From Nissolia schottii (lineage: Eukaryota; Streptophyta; Magnoliopsida; Fabales; Fabaceae): a stretch of 64,000 nt of DNA. The translations under genes were made by a program, and so were the position numbers. The stretch spans positions 62,001 to 126,000 of the forward strand of contig QANU01064082.1 in NCBI GenBank assembly GCA_003254905.1, in the 5' to 3' direction. Numbering within the stretch: the first letter of the stretch is position 1; each line of letters opens with the position of its first letter. Shown piece after piece: positions 11,051-22,550 of the stretch. The notes under the pieces are model-generated. The model made no database searches. It was given only the letters and a program-made list of their open reading frames with translations, and had not been told where the DNA came from.

Positions 11051-12018
11051 ATGAATTTAATTGGTTGATACTAGGGATCACTAACAACTATAAATCATAT
11101 TTTAAATTTAATTAATAAAAACCAATGAATAAATTAATTAAAAAAATTAAAAGTAATTTGTATTTAGAATGCTTAGAAGTCTAAAATTTAAAATGGAGGT
11201 TTGAAGGAGGTTCTATTTATGATATTACCTCGTTTGTAATATATAAGTATGAAGTATGATATGATTAGCCCATGTAGTTTATACGTGTTGGCCTTTTTCT
11301 GGTTTATCATATTTATGTAGTCACTCATTTTTCCTACTTAGTATATTTAAAATAATATTTTATTTAATGTCTTCTAGTATTTTTTTATCATTTAAAATTT
11401 TTAATTTTAGTCATAATTAATTTAGTTCAAATATTTATTATTTATAATCATTTATGTTTTATATTATTTAAATTATTTTCTCTATCTATATCATAATTAA
11501 CTGTTTTTTTGTTGTTAATCATAATTAACTGTTTAACCTAATGCTTAAGTAATTATTCTATCTTTTTATTACTATTTTTTTGTGTAATCTGAGAAGTATC
11601 CACCAGCTACTGATCTCTTTTTCTTTTAATATTAATTGAACAATTAATATACAAACAAAAATATACAGTTTTCATTATCTCGTGATTCATGCGCCTACCC
11701 ACTCTCTTACATTATTAATATTTCGCCTGATACGGATCTTGCAATAATATATGATGATGTCATTTTTTAAAGTCTTGTCTATTAGAGTGTTGAAAACTAG
11801 CAATCATTAAAGCTAAGAGTCGTAAAGATAAGAAATTAGGTATTAAAGGATATGTCATATATATTTATTCAATAATTTGGGGATATTATTAAGTAGAAGG
11901 GACTTATCCTCCATTAACTAAATGTCAAGAGTTTGATCCCTTAGTCCTTGACTTTAATTATGAAACAACTTTAAATCTTTGAGTCATCAATAAAATCGCA
12001 TTGATAAATAGAGAGAAT
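11050..12018. other. Gene-free AT-rich spacer
   Basis: No reading frame, repeat or element end is recognisable here. Composition is strongly AT-rich, with runs of T and ATTTA. Confidence 0.6.
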
Positions 12019-12440
12019 AAATCACGAATTTTAATTTTGTATCCTATTAATTTTATTTTTTTTTGGGTTGAATGGTAAAAAATATTTGTTTGGTTTTAGT
12101 CGCTGAAGTTAAATTGGTCCATTAAAAGATGGCACAACAGACGAATATTAGATGAGTTTCACTTGTAATTTGGTCGAACATGATCAAATTGATTTTAATT
12201 ATGGGCTAATTTGACCACAATTTAAACACGATTTGACCAGTTAATTTGACCATGATTAAAACTTGGTTTAACTATGTTTTACTAAATTATAATGGGTTTT
12301 GTTTAACATCCGTCCGCCACATCATGTTTTAATGGTTTAACTTAACGTCAATGACTAAAACCATTATCAATTACTCAAACCAATATTTTTTAATAGGGTG
12401 CAAAATCAAAATTCAAAATTTAATAGGGGACAAAATTTAT
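12019..12440. mobile_element. Probable TIR element ending at an N
   Basis: The left end contains AATTTTGTATCCTATTAA, and the right end contains TTTAATAGGGGACAAAATTT in inverse orientation, with a second partial copy (TAATAGGGTGCAAAATCA) just before it. The interior holds repeated 'atttgaccac' and 'gatcaaattg' words and no frame. The right end lies directly before the N at 12443, so its true limit is unknown. Confidence 0.45.
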
Positions 12441-12443
12441 TTN

Positions 12444-14402
12444 CATACACATACTTGTAACCACTCAACGACTTCGGGGTCCTCCGCGGAACCCACTCAG
12501 CACTCGTACTCCAGGGATCCTCCGCGGAACCCTACTCTACACCACTACTGGTGCTCACTTAGTACTTTTCACGTAACCTTCTCCGCATTACAGGGATCCT
12601 CCACGGAACCCATTCCGAACCACTCCTGGTACCCGCCCGACACTTTTCACGTAACTCACTTTCAGCACTCCAGGGATCCTCCGTGGAACCCTTTTAGCAC
12701 CAGTCCTGGTGTCCATTCAGCACTCTTCACGTAACCCTTTCCGCACTCCAGGGATCCTCCACGGAACCCCTTCAGCACACTCCTAGTGTCTGCTAAGCAA
12801 CTTTCTAGACTCCTCTCAGTTCCTCTGCGCGGAACCACTCAGCACCATCCCAGGTGCCTGCTCATCAACTTTCTCGACTCCTCTCAGTTCCTCTCTGTGG
12901 AACCACTCAATACCATCCTAGGTGCCCGCTCATCAACTTTCTATACTTCTCTCAGTTCCTCTCAGCGGAACCACTCAGCGCTTACTTCTTTACTTATTTT
13001 CTCATTTTCTCACATTCACACCCCAGGGGTCCCCCGTGGAACCAACTCGGCACTTACTCTACTTATTTTCTCTCATTTTCTCGTTCACACCCCAGGGATC
13101 CTCCACGGAACCCACTCAGCACCATTCCTGGTGCCGCTCGACAATTCTTACATACCCCTCTCACTCACTGTCCGCAGAACTACCCCGCTATACCTGACGA
13201 ACCAGAATCTGTTTTCTTTGCTTCTCTCACTTTTCTTCCCCTTTTACTCATACTCCTTGAGTTTTTCTCACATATTTCAACCATCATATACTAAGCTAGT
13301 CCAGGTCACAGGACCCTTCAGAGTCATCTCCTAAGTCCTAACATAGCATTTCTAACATACTTTATCATAAGGCATACCAACACATAAACAACATACAAGC
13401 AAACATAAGCCACCAAGGGGTGACCAAGCCAAGTTTACCCACCTGTAGAAAAACCTGGTGGTGGTGAGGGAAGCTTGGAGTGAAGTCCCACAAGCCTTGT
13501 AGTCTCCAAAGCTTGAGCTCCTCCCTTCTCCAAGATGGCAAGTTCGTGAGCAAGGTGGAGGGTGATGAAGTTGTTCCCCTTGATTTCGGATGGAAGGAAA
13601 TGAACAGAGATGAGGAGACTTGAGGGCTGTGTTTAGAGAAAAATGAAGGAAAGCTTTAAGAAGCAATTGTTTCTGGCACGGTTTTGCTTGGCTTATGGAA
13701 GTGTAGTCTATAGGCAAAGTGTGGTGGGATGGGAGAAAAGCTTTAGAAACCGTGTGGAGAGAAAAATGCAAGGCGTCAGGGGAGTGAAGAAGAGGATTGG
13801 CTTTGGGAGAGTGAGGTCTCGGTTTTGAGGGGCTGAGGGTGAGGGAAATTAATTGAATTTTAGGATTTAGAAAAAGTGATGAATAGTAGAAAGCATGGGC
13901 ATAGGTATGGCCATGTGTAAAAAAGGTAAGGTGATGTGAGTTTTGGAAGCTTGATTTAAGGGATGGGACAAATCCCAATCAGACTGTGTAGGCCCCCCTC
14001 TCTGTTAGTTCAGCTGCTGAAATTTCATTTTCTCCCGGTTCCAGTTCGCTCGTGATTTATCGTTCACAGTCTCGGTGCGTCGCGCACGGTCATCCAAAAA
14101 ATATTCCGTTTATACCGTCGCGATCCTCTAATTTCCCCTTACCTAAGGGCATTAATATTTAAAGGTGTTTGTGAATTTTTCTCCAGGGGATTATTTTCAC
14201 AAACACCTTTTGTGCGTGAGAAAATTTCGTCGGCGAACGTTGACTATTCGGTTGTCTGCCGAACCCTATGCCGCGACACGTCTTATTTCCTAGGGATATT
14301 CTACCAATTAGTTTCCCATTTTAATTCCCTAATCATGATTAGAAAATTAATTTAATAATTATGTTTACGATTATTTTCCTAAGGAAAAATCGGGATGTTA
14401 CA
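12444..14402 (-). mobile_element. Ty3/gypsy LTR (Tekay/Del-like), minus strand
   Basis: On the minus strand a typical chromovirus LTR start, TGTAACATCCCGATTTTTCC, begins at 14402. Moving left, the LTR contains a GTGTTTGTGAA segment, a leader with the conserved words GTGGGTAAACTTGGCTTGGT (about 13446-13424), and then the 78/68-bp tandem arrays. The same leader words recur in the 46.1-47.8 kb LTR, so both belong to one broad family. The left edge is cut by the N at 12443. No pol domains adjoin it, so it is a solo or truncated LTR. A 208-codon open frame inside it (13352-13978, minus) is low-complexity and not counted as a gene. Confidence 0.6.
12470..13150. repeat. Imperfect tandem arrays, 78-bp and 68-bp periods
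   Basis: The motif GGGATCCTCCACGGAACCC and variants recurs at about 12478, 12514, 12593, 12671, 12749, 13023 and 13092. The three central copies are exactly 78 bp apart. Between 12786 and 12975 a related unit (CTCAGTTCCTCT..GGAACCACTCA) repeats with an exact 68-bp period. Neighbouring units differ by scattered substitutions. The array belongs to the downstream part of a minus-strand gypsy LTR. The overlapping plus-strand reading frames here are by-products of the repeat. Confidence 0.85.
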
Positions 14403-15053
14403 GACATCCTTTCTTATCTCTAAGCTCTCTGGTATTTTATACTCCTTTTATCCCTTCTAGATTCTCCCTTTTCTCCTTAATATCTTAAGGTTGCCATTAC
14501 ATCCTCGATCGCTCCCGATTTCGTATTCTCTTCACTTCCCTTGCACACTTAACACCTCTTCCTTCTTAAGCTTAATACACTTTCCTTTATTCTCCAGAGC
14601 CCAACCTTTCACACTTTTCTAGGTGAAACCTAAATTGGATTATGCAGCCGCACTGGGACTTGATCTCGTCACCCTTGATTAATATTCCACCTTCCTAGAT
14701 TATGCTCATACCTCCAACCTTAGTTGTTTTCTTACCTACGTCCTTAACCTAGTTATATGATGTGTACATGTCCTCTTTAAACTTAGTTATTCCACTTCCT
14801 TGCTCCCTCGACCCTCATACACTCCTCTCTTTACTGTCTTATATTTCTTCATCTGCTCAATAAGCCTTATTCCTCCCCTTCGAGATTCCAAAGCCTAACC
14901 TTCCTAAACTGGGCACTTGTCCACCCTAACCACATAGTCACCGGCGTCCCGGTGCTTGACGGACACCCATAATTTATGCTTCCAACCTCTAAAAGAGTTC
15001 GCACCCGAACTTATTATGCGAAATCTTTGCTAAGGGAAAACTGGGATGTTACA
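14403..15053 (-). mobile_element. Second gypsy-type LTR fragment, minus strand
   Basis: Another LTR start, TGTAACATCCCAGTTTTCCC, reads leftward from 15053. The pyrimidine-rich interior has no frame. It directly abuts the previous LTR start at 14402, so one element may be nested against the other. Assignment rests on the terminal motif only. Confidence 0.5.
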
Positions 15054-15750
15054 GGATGATGTTAAACAAAATCACTTTTCAGTATGTAATCACTTTTATG
15101 TATGTAACTACTTATCAAATTAAAAATTATAATAATTTTAATTTTTAGTGCTATTAATATTATTGTAAAAATATAAATATGCATAATATTAGTAGTTTTT
15201 TTAAAATTATTATTGAGCATTATAAATTTTTTCCATAATTATTATATATATAACTACTTTTAGGTTCTCCCTTCGGTACCCTAGTTTTTACAAGAGTATC
15301 AATACCTCTTTATATTTCAACGATCATTGTTTGTTTTCAAGTTTAAAGTAATAAATAATTAGAGTTAGTACGACACATGACTAGTTCGTAGCTACCGATA
15401 ACCATTAGGTATTGATACGTTTGAATTTGATGGGTAAGTCTTATTACGTATCAAAATGTAATCAACACTCATAAAGATTAATACAATTGGTTTACTTTCA
15501 ACATCGTTTTCTTTTTCATATAGATAATTATATCCTTATTTCTTCATAATATAAAAGAGCGTAAATTATTTTTGGATTTATAAAATAGAAATTCAGAATT
15601 ATATTATAAAAAAGTAAACATAAATGTTAAAAGATGAATGCCATTTTTAAGTAACATTCTAATTATAATTAATTTAAAAGATAATAATTGAAATTTAAAA
15701 GAAAAAAAATGAAGAAAAAGGCGTTCTCCCTCTCTCTCTTGTATATTTGG
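15054..15750. other. Gene-free AT-rich spacer
   Basis: No gene, RNA or element end is visible in this AT-rich stretch. Confidence 0.6.
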
Positions 15751-16552
15751 GAAGCCTCACATGATAAATGTGATTTGTTATAAGAAATGAGATGTTATAA
15801 ATTATAATGACCTTTAGATCAAAATTAACGGTCCAAGATTCAAACTTAATATTAGAAACTCATGTAATTAATTGTTTAATTTTTTCATTTACCTGATTTT
15901 CTCAACCTAGACTCTCTTTCATCGAAGGATCCGAAAACCAGGTATCACGATGGCTCGATTTCATGCTTGACCTGCAATTTTGTTTTTTTCGTTTGTTCAA
16001 TTGGATTGATCATGAAAAACATTGAAATTGGCTTGCCATGGTGGAATATCAAACTGAATGGTGAAATCTTAAAGTAAACCTTGAAATCAAGTGCTATAGA
16101 CTAAAAGGAAGCTTATGGCAGTGAGACCAAGAAAGTACATCGCAAAACTAAAAATCATCTTCCTACTCCAATGTATGTTCACCTGAGAAATGTAGCTAGC
16201 ACCTGTCAAGCATAAACTTGGAATGGAGAATACTTTAAATTGGCATCATCAAATAGTCTCTTATTATATCGATTTTTAGATTTTATTGCTGTAACATTTA
16301 TCTTTTTGTCAATTTGAAAAGCTTATAATCGGTGGGAGAGGTGTTGATCGGCGTGGGAGACAGCTACCGCAGCAAGGAAGAAAGAGTGAGAGAGCCAGAA
16401 GTTGAGGAAAAATCAGGGAAATGAAAAAAATTAAACAATTAATTACATGAGTTAGTAATATTATGTTTTAATCTTTGACAGTTAATTTTGATCTAAAAGT
16501 CATTATAACATCTCATTTCTCACCATAAACCTCCTTTCTCATGTGAGGCTTC
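15751..16552. mobile_element. Long-TIR Mutator-like element (candidate Pack-MULE)
   Basis: Two arms of about 155 bp are inverted copies of each other: 15751-15906 (starts GAAGCCTCACATGA) and 16401-16552 (ends TCATGTGAGGCTTC). Shared words include GAAATGAGATGTTATAA, TAGATCAAAATTAAC and CATGTAATTAATTGTTTAAT, with a few small indels. Long TIRs around a short unrelated core are the hallmark of non-autonomous Mutator-like elements. The 490-bp core (15907-16400) has moderate GC and no transposase frame; it could be captured host sequence, but I do not recognise its source. No 9-bp target duplication is evident. Confidence 0.75.
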
Positions 16553-16589
16553 CTCTGTGTGTGTATATTAATTGCAACATTGGAACACA

Positions 16590-17230
16590 ACAGCATGTAG
16601 AGGTCTAGATGTTGGAGGGCATACTTCTAATCTTGAGGTGCCGAGTTTGAATTCCCATTGAACTCAAAATATATATGAATTACCGCAGATGATATAAAAA
16701 CATGTGGAGTACATATAATTGCACAAAAACATGTGGTGAGAGCATAAGTGTGAAGCTTGGAAGTCTTGGGTTTGAATCAGCGTTGTGCTCCATTTGGAAC
16801 TCAAATTTTGTTTTATTTTAATTAATTATTGAAAGATTTATATACCGATACTTGGTTAAAATAACAATTTATGGTGTTCTGCTACCGCCGAAAACTATAA
16901 AATCCACCGATAATTTACTATAATCCGCTAGTATAGAATATTTTTTTAGTAATGACTTTTTTATGATAACTGGTGTGTAGTTTTATTTAACTAAGTCTCA
17001 AGTGTGACATTTGTTGTTTATCCAATTAAATAAATATAAAAAATACAATTTAATTAAATGTAATATATAATATGTATAATTGTAGGGGACTATAAATAAC
17101 AAAATCCTTGGTAGCCTAGTGGAAGGGGAGTGCTCTTCATACTCCTAGGTGCTGGGCTCAATGAGTAGGAGAGAGATACGGTCAAAAGCTCGAGGACCTA
17201 AATAAGGCTTTAAGAAAAAGTTAATGGACC
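16590..17230 (+). repeat. SINE-like tRNA-derived heads (three)
   Basis: Three short stretches look like pol III promoter pairs. Near 16598-16665 a GGTCTAGATGTTGG word is followed by a B-box-like GAGTTTGAATTCCC. Near 16737-16785 GGGTTTGAATC occurs. At 17110-17160 TAGCCTAGTGG fits the A-box consensus, followed by the weaker GGGCTCAATGA. Spacing fits SINE heads. No poly(A) tails or target duplications were confirmed, so this is tentative. Confidence 0.3.
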
Positions 17231-19322
17231 AAATAGAATAATTGTCCTAAATTTATTTAATATTCAACCATTTTATTATAATAGAATATTCATTTTTCTT
17301 AATCAACCCTCACTTTTATTAATTGATAAAAGTTTGAAGGGGATTAAACAGAGTATTCACCCTAAATTTACTTAATATTCAAATATTTTATTATAAATAG
17401 AGTACTCATTTTTCTTAACCAAACCTCACTCTCTTTTATTAATTGAAGTGACATGTGACTTTATCCCTTAGCGATCTGAAGGGTTTAAATAATTGGAATG
17501 GAAAAAACTACCGCGAAGAAATCTCTGCCAGTATAGGTGATTCAATTGAAAAAACAAAAAGAAAAGAAAACAACAACAATAACAACACCACCAAGTGTGA
17601 CTGGTTTCTAATATCTAATTCCCCATCCTAAATTGGTGGAATCTTTAGGCCGTTAAGGATATTATGCTCTCTCACTCTAAACAAATACAATGTAATCATG
17701 TATTAACTTAAATATTTTTAAATAATCATAAGAATGTTCACAATCACCCCTTAATTTATAATTAGTTACATAATTTTTTAATTTTTATTTTTAAAAAATC
17801 GAATCCCAAATTTAAACTCAAAACGTTTAAAAAATCCTATGTAACCAAATAAAAATTAAGGAGTTATTATGAACGTTCTTATAATTATTTAAAATTAAAA
17901 ATATTTAAGTTAATATATGACTAAATTTTACTTATTTAAAGTGGGAGGGCATGATAATAACATGAGGGACACCAAAAAACCCACCTCCTAAATTTCGGTA
18001 AGAAATTAACTTGCATCAATGAACTTATGGGCTAAATTTTATATTTTGTGTAAGCCTTCTGTTTATATCACTAATTTTTTTTTCCCGTGCGTTGCACTTG
18101 CACTACACAAAGAATATAAACAAAATATCAACTTACATTAAAATTATAATTAGCTTTTTAAATTTATTGGATTCCTAACCCCACGTTATTGTAGACTAAA
18201 ATTTATCATTCTAATTTATGTTATATTTAATTACTTTTTCTCATGAATCGCACGTATAAGGCACAAATATAAAATTAAATATTACTTATTATTATATCTA
18301 TATAACAAATAAATTTTATTATATATTTCATTTTTTTTAGAAAATTTAAATGATTATAATAAAAATATTAACATTTGATTAAATACTTTTAAAACAATAT
18401 TTTCCTTTTCCTTTCATATATATAGTTTTTGTGTCAAAAGTTATTAAATACTTTAAATTTGATTAATATTTGCATTTGCCTCTAACAAAGTGTTGCTTTT
18501 AATAAAAGTTAAACTTTATGTCAGCTTGTCAAATTAAGGGTGACCTAAAATACTATGAAGTCTTTGTTAATATATATATATATATATTGTATAAGACACA
18601 TTTTTTTAAGGGTAATCAATAAAAATGTGGCATTGGGCCAATTTTCATGCTAATATTAAAAAATTATTATAATATATTTCAAAATATAATACGTAGACTT
18701 ATACCTAAAACTTAATTTTAATTTGTGTAATTTAACTTCTATGTATATTTTCTTTTGTTCATAACTTCTATGTACATTTAACTTTACATAAAAGATTAAA
18801 TAAAATATATTATATTTATTTTATATTTAAAGTGAATTAATTTTGGGATGTGCAAAACATTTATAATTTATACTCCTCCTTTTTTTAATAAAATAATATT
18901 TAACTCAACCATAATGATACTTAATTTTTTTTCCAAATACATAAAATAAAATAAAGGTTAAATTTTTAATTTATCATATTATCATTTAATGTTTATAAAT
19001 AAATCACTTTATACATCATATGTTAATATTAAAAATTGTTACACTTTGCTTACTACATATAGTTATAAAAGATGAAAAGTTAAAAATAATGTAAATGAGA
19101 AAAATGAATGGGCACAATACAACAAATAGTGTTAAAAGTAAAAACAAAATTTAAAACATGTGATATAGTAATTATAATGGGATAACACTAATGAAATAAA
19201 TGAAAAATGATGAAAAAATAATTATAATTCAATATGACTAAAAAATCTAAAATCAAGAGATAACGAGACATGATAAAATGCTAATAGATAGGATTTAAAA
19301 ATCTAAAATTAAGAAAAAAAAT
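17231..19322. other. Gene-free AT-rich region upstream of UGT1
   Basis: No coding frame or clear element. The stretch has very low GC with many A/T runs and a short (TA)n tract at 18571-18587. Inverted words around 17690-17940 (AATCATGTATTAACTTAAAT against ATTTAAGTTAATATATGACT) suggest a decayed MITE. Confidence 0.5.
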
Positions 19323-19385
19323 GTCACGTGACGCATTACTAGAGAAGAAGAAGTTTAATATTAAAATATAGATTCAGTATATAAA
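19323..19385 (+). promoter_or_regulatory. UGT1 promoter: G-box palindrome and TATA box
   Basis: GTCACGTGAC (19323-19332) is a perfect 10-bp palindrome containing a G-box/ABRE core, the usual target of bZIP and bHLH factors. TATATAAA lies at 19378-19385, about 106 bp before the ATG at 19491. Positions are seen directly; function is inferred from spacing. Confidence 0.55.
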
Positions 19386-19490
19386 TTAACATCTCCTTAT
19401 GTCATAACTCTAAGCCAGGAGGAGTGTAAGATCTACATAAGTGGTGGAGACTCTGAATCATTTGAAAATAGAATCAGAAAGGCAATAATC

Positions 19491-21523
19491 ATGACCCATC
19501 CAACTGTTCTAGTTTTACCATTCCCACTTCAAGGTCATGTCAATCCCATGATGAGATTTTCACAAAAGCTGGTTGATCAAGGATGCAATATCATTTTTGT
19601 GAACACAGACTGCAACCATGGAAGAGTGGTGAGTTCCATGGAGAAGCCAGAGAGCCTTAATGGGTCACCAATTAAGTTGGTCTCAATCCCAGATGGCTTG
19701 GGACCTGACCATGACAGAAACGATTTGGGGGAGTTATGTGTTTCTATCTTAGGCACCATGCCTCCTTTGTTTGAGAAACTCATACAAGATATTACTTTGA
19801 ATGGCGGAATTAGAATAAACTGCATAGTGGCCGATGGAACTATGGGATGGGCGTTGGAGGTTGCAAGTAAGCTTGGAATCAAAGGAGCTCTGTTCTGGAC
19901 TGGATCAGCAGCTATGTTTGCCTTGACGTACAATGCCCCCAAGCTCATTGATGATGGGATCATGGACTCTGATGGTAAACATCGCATTTCACTAACTTGA
20001 TTTGCTAAATTACCTTTTAGTCCCCTATGTTTATTTGATCGATCAAATTTTTTCGAAACTTTTAATTTTATAAATTTGGTCTCTTATCTTTGTGATCTAT
20101 CAATTTGTCCCACTGTGGATTTGTTTCTAAGTTACTTATCAATATCAAATTGGTCACTTTGTGCGTTGATGTGGCAGACCAAACTAATAATGATTTAAAA
20201 CGTATGGGCCAAATTGACAGCGATTTAAATTATAGATGAAATAATTGATTAAAAAAAAAAAGTTAAGAGACCAACTTGATAAATCAAATATAGGTAAGGT
20301 AAGAAATAAAAAATGTAATTTTGCCATTCGCTTATTTGGTTCAGTTTTCTTCGAAAAATGTCAACAACTATCTATCCCAAAAGCTTACACTTTTACATAG
20401 AGGCAATTAAATGATTTTATATCAAACTCCATTGATTGAGGAAGCATATATAACCTGTGTCATATTGTTTCGGAACTGCAGGATCACCAATCGCAAAAGA
20501 GAATTTTCTGTTATTCTCTAGTATTCCATCCATGAACATTGGAGTCACTTGGTGGTCAAATATCCCAGACCCAGTGGCCAAAAAGAGAATATTTAATACC
20601 ATTGTGCACTGCATGTGCACTCCTCCAAATTTGACAGAGTGGTGGCTTTGCAACACTACATATGAACTTGAACCTGGAGCACTGTCCTTTGTTCCAAAGC
20701 TATTGCCGGTTGGCCCACTATTGACAAGCAATGACAATACAAGTGCAACTGTCAGGTCAATGGGACAATTATGGGAAGAAGATTTGTCTTGCATAAGTTG
20801 GCTTGATCAGCAGCCTCATCATTCTGTCTTGTATGTCGCCTTTGGTAGTATCACACTTTTTGATGAGAAACAATTCACGGAATTGGCTCTTGGACTTGAG
20901 CTCACCAACAGACCCTTTGTTTGGGTTGTGCATCAAGATCCCAGTTGCAACAATAAGTTGTCTTACCCAAATGAATTCAAGGGGAGTCAAGGTAAGATAG
21001 TTGGTTGGGCTCCACAACAGAAGGTGCTAAGCCACCCTGCCATAGCTTGCTTTGTTAGNATAGACCCTTTCTTTGGGTTGTGCGTCAAGATCCCAGTTGC
21101 AACAATAAGTTGTCTTACCCAAATGAATTCAAGGGGAGTCAAGGTAAGATAGTTGTTTGGGCTCCACAACAGAAGGTGCTAAGCCACCCTGCCATAGCTT
21201 GCTTTGTTAGCCATTGCGGTTGGAATTCTGTCGTAGAGGGTTTGTCTAATGAGGTTCCCTTCCTGTGTTGGCCATATTTTGCCGACCAGTTTCATGGCAA
21301 AGCATACATTTGTGATGAGTTGAAGGTTGGGTTGGGATTTGACTCGGATGAGAATGGATTAATTTCACGTGGGGAGATAAAAGCCAAAGTGGAACAATTG
21401 CTTAGTGATGAGAACATAAAATTGAGGTGTCGTGAGCTAAAGGAGGAGTTAAAGGAAAATGTAGAAGGAGGAGGCAAATCTTCAGAGATCTTAAGCAAGT
21501 TTGTCAAGTGGCTAAAAGATTAA
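19491..21523 (+). CDS. UGT1: UGT83A1-like UDP-glycosyltransferase, broken by a 152-bp duplication
   Basis: A family-1 UDP-sugar-dependent glycosyltransferase, expected to transfer glucose to a small hydroxylated metabolite in the cytosol; the acceptor is unknown. Exons are 19491-19974 and 20482-21523, joined by a phase-1 GT-AG intron in a DSDG motif. Visible features are LPFPLQGHVNP with the catalytic His at residue 16, CIVADGTMGW with the partner Asp at 115, and a 44-residue PSPG box from WAPQ to FADQ with HCGWNS and a terminal Gln, the usual UDP-glucose marker. Inside exon 2 a 152-bp direct duplication with an N at 21059 shifts the frame. Exon lengths sum to 1526 bp; removing 152 gives 1374 bp, exactly the length of intact UGT2 (457 aa). 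I judge the gene real and probably intact in the plant. PSPG position 32 is Glu rather than the usual Gly. Confidence 0.85.
20007..20325. mobile_element. Probable MITE in the UGT1 intron
   Basis: The left end contains CTTTTAGTCCCCTATGTTT and AATTTGGTCTC. The right end carries inverse words (GAGACCAACTTGATAAATC, AATATAGGTAAGGTAAG). The middle has GATGTGGCAGACC. The arrangement matches other short non-autonomous elements in this window, but the arms are diverged. Confidence 0.45.
20911..21210 (+). repeat. 152-bp direct duplication at an N inside UGT1 exon 2
   Basis: The bases from GACCCTTTG (20911) to TTTGTTAG (21058) recur from 21063 to 21210 at a constant offset of 152. The two copies differ at a few sites: the second has TTTCTTTGGG and GTGCGTCAAG, as UGT3 does at 30897, while the first has TTTGTTTGGG and GTGCATCAAG. 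The N at 21059 marks the join, so an assembly join of two alleles or paralogues is more likely than a real duplication. Confidence 0.9.
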
Positions 21524-22302
21524 GAATTGGCCTTTGTGCACAAGTTATGTTGTCTGAAATAAAATTGAGTCCATTGCTTGATGGCCAAAGTAATGAGAAT
21601 AAAGTTTACAAGCTTTCTATGGAATTATCATACATTTTTAAATTGTGGTGAATGTCAAAACTCCTACATAAATGAAAAGATAGTAATATTTATGGTTTAT
21701 CAAATGCAACTTAATTTAGTAATCTTAATATAGGTTCCTACTAAAACCACTGTAGCTAATATATATATATGGTCATAGATACAAGTGGTATTTTCATATT
21801 ATTTTTAATTTTTCTTTCTACCAATGTATCTCAACCTTATTATTATGGAAGGAGAATAATCGTTTAAATGTAGTCAGGATTGATCTCCCAACTTGTAAGA
21901 AAGTATAAACGGAGCATAAAGATAGAGAGAATAATATTAGTGTTTACTACATTTCTAAGTGTGTCTGTACATCATTAGATGAGCCTATTTATAGGCTAAT
22001 TACAATGACAAAAAATCAAATAATAATGAATAAATCACTTAATTTCTATACAAAGTATTCACTAAATGAGATAAAATAAAATCAGATATCTTAATACAAT
22101 TGACATTTTTTTTAAGAATTAAACTAAGGTCTTGCCTTGGAGTTATAGGGTGCCTTTGTATCATTATGCTAACACCTCTGATAGAAAAATTATATTTGCT
22201 CAAAGTGTATATTATTATCGTGTATTTTAGAGTTCATGTGATTGTTACGGTATCTTATTAATTGGAAGGAACCGGCATCTCTGTTGTTGGCTCCTCTACA
22301 AA

Positions 22303-22550
22303 CAAAAATGCTACATGTACACCCAATTTTATACACTCATAATACACCATTAATAATGCACAAACTTTATTCTCACCTGTGCACAAACATTACAAACTTG
22401 TATATAATACTCTCAATTATTCTTAATTAAGTGCACAAATATTACATGAGTTAAAACACAAACTTTATGTATATAAGTACGAGGACTTTATGTATATAAG
22501 TACGAGGTGTATGTATGGTGTATGATTTTTAGTGTACGTATAGCAGAGCT
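22303..22550. mobile_element. MITE (copy 2 of the 7941 family), absent from unit B
   Basis: It has the same family as 7941-8155, in opposite orientation, with ends TGCTACATGTACAC and (reverse) TGCTATACGTACAC. It is flanked by CCTCTACAAA on the left (22293-22302) and CCTCTACAAA on the right (about 22552-22561). The paralogous place in unit B (32160-32170) has a single CCTCTACAAA and no element. A 20-bp word (ACTTTATGTATATAAGTACG) is duplicated inside, near 22460-22505. Confidence 0.85.

Noticed and set aside
12351-13334. Several overlapping plus-strand frames with Ser/Thr/Pro repeats
   Set aside because: They are created by the 68/78-bp tandem repeats, appear in more than one frame, and one crosses an N.
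13352-13978. 208-codon minus-strand open frame
   Set aside because: It lies in a gypsy LTR leader, is low-complexity Ser/Pro/His/Leu-rich and matches no retroelement domain.
19577-19987. Long antisense frames opposite the UGT exons (also at 27833, 30385, 38524)
   Set aside because: They recur at the same phase opposite every UGT copy and are shadows of the conserved coding strand.
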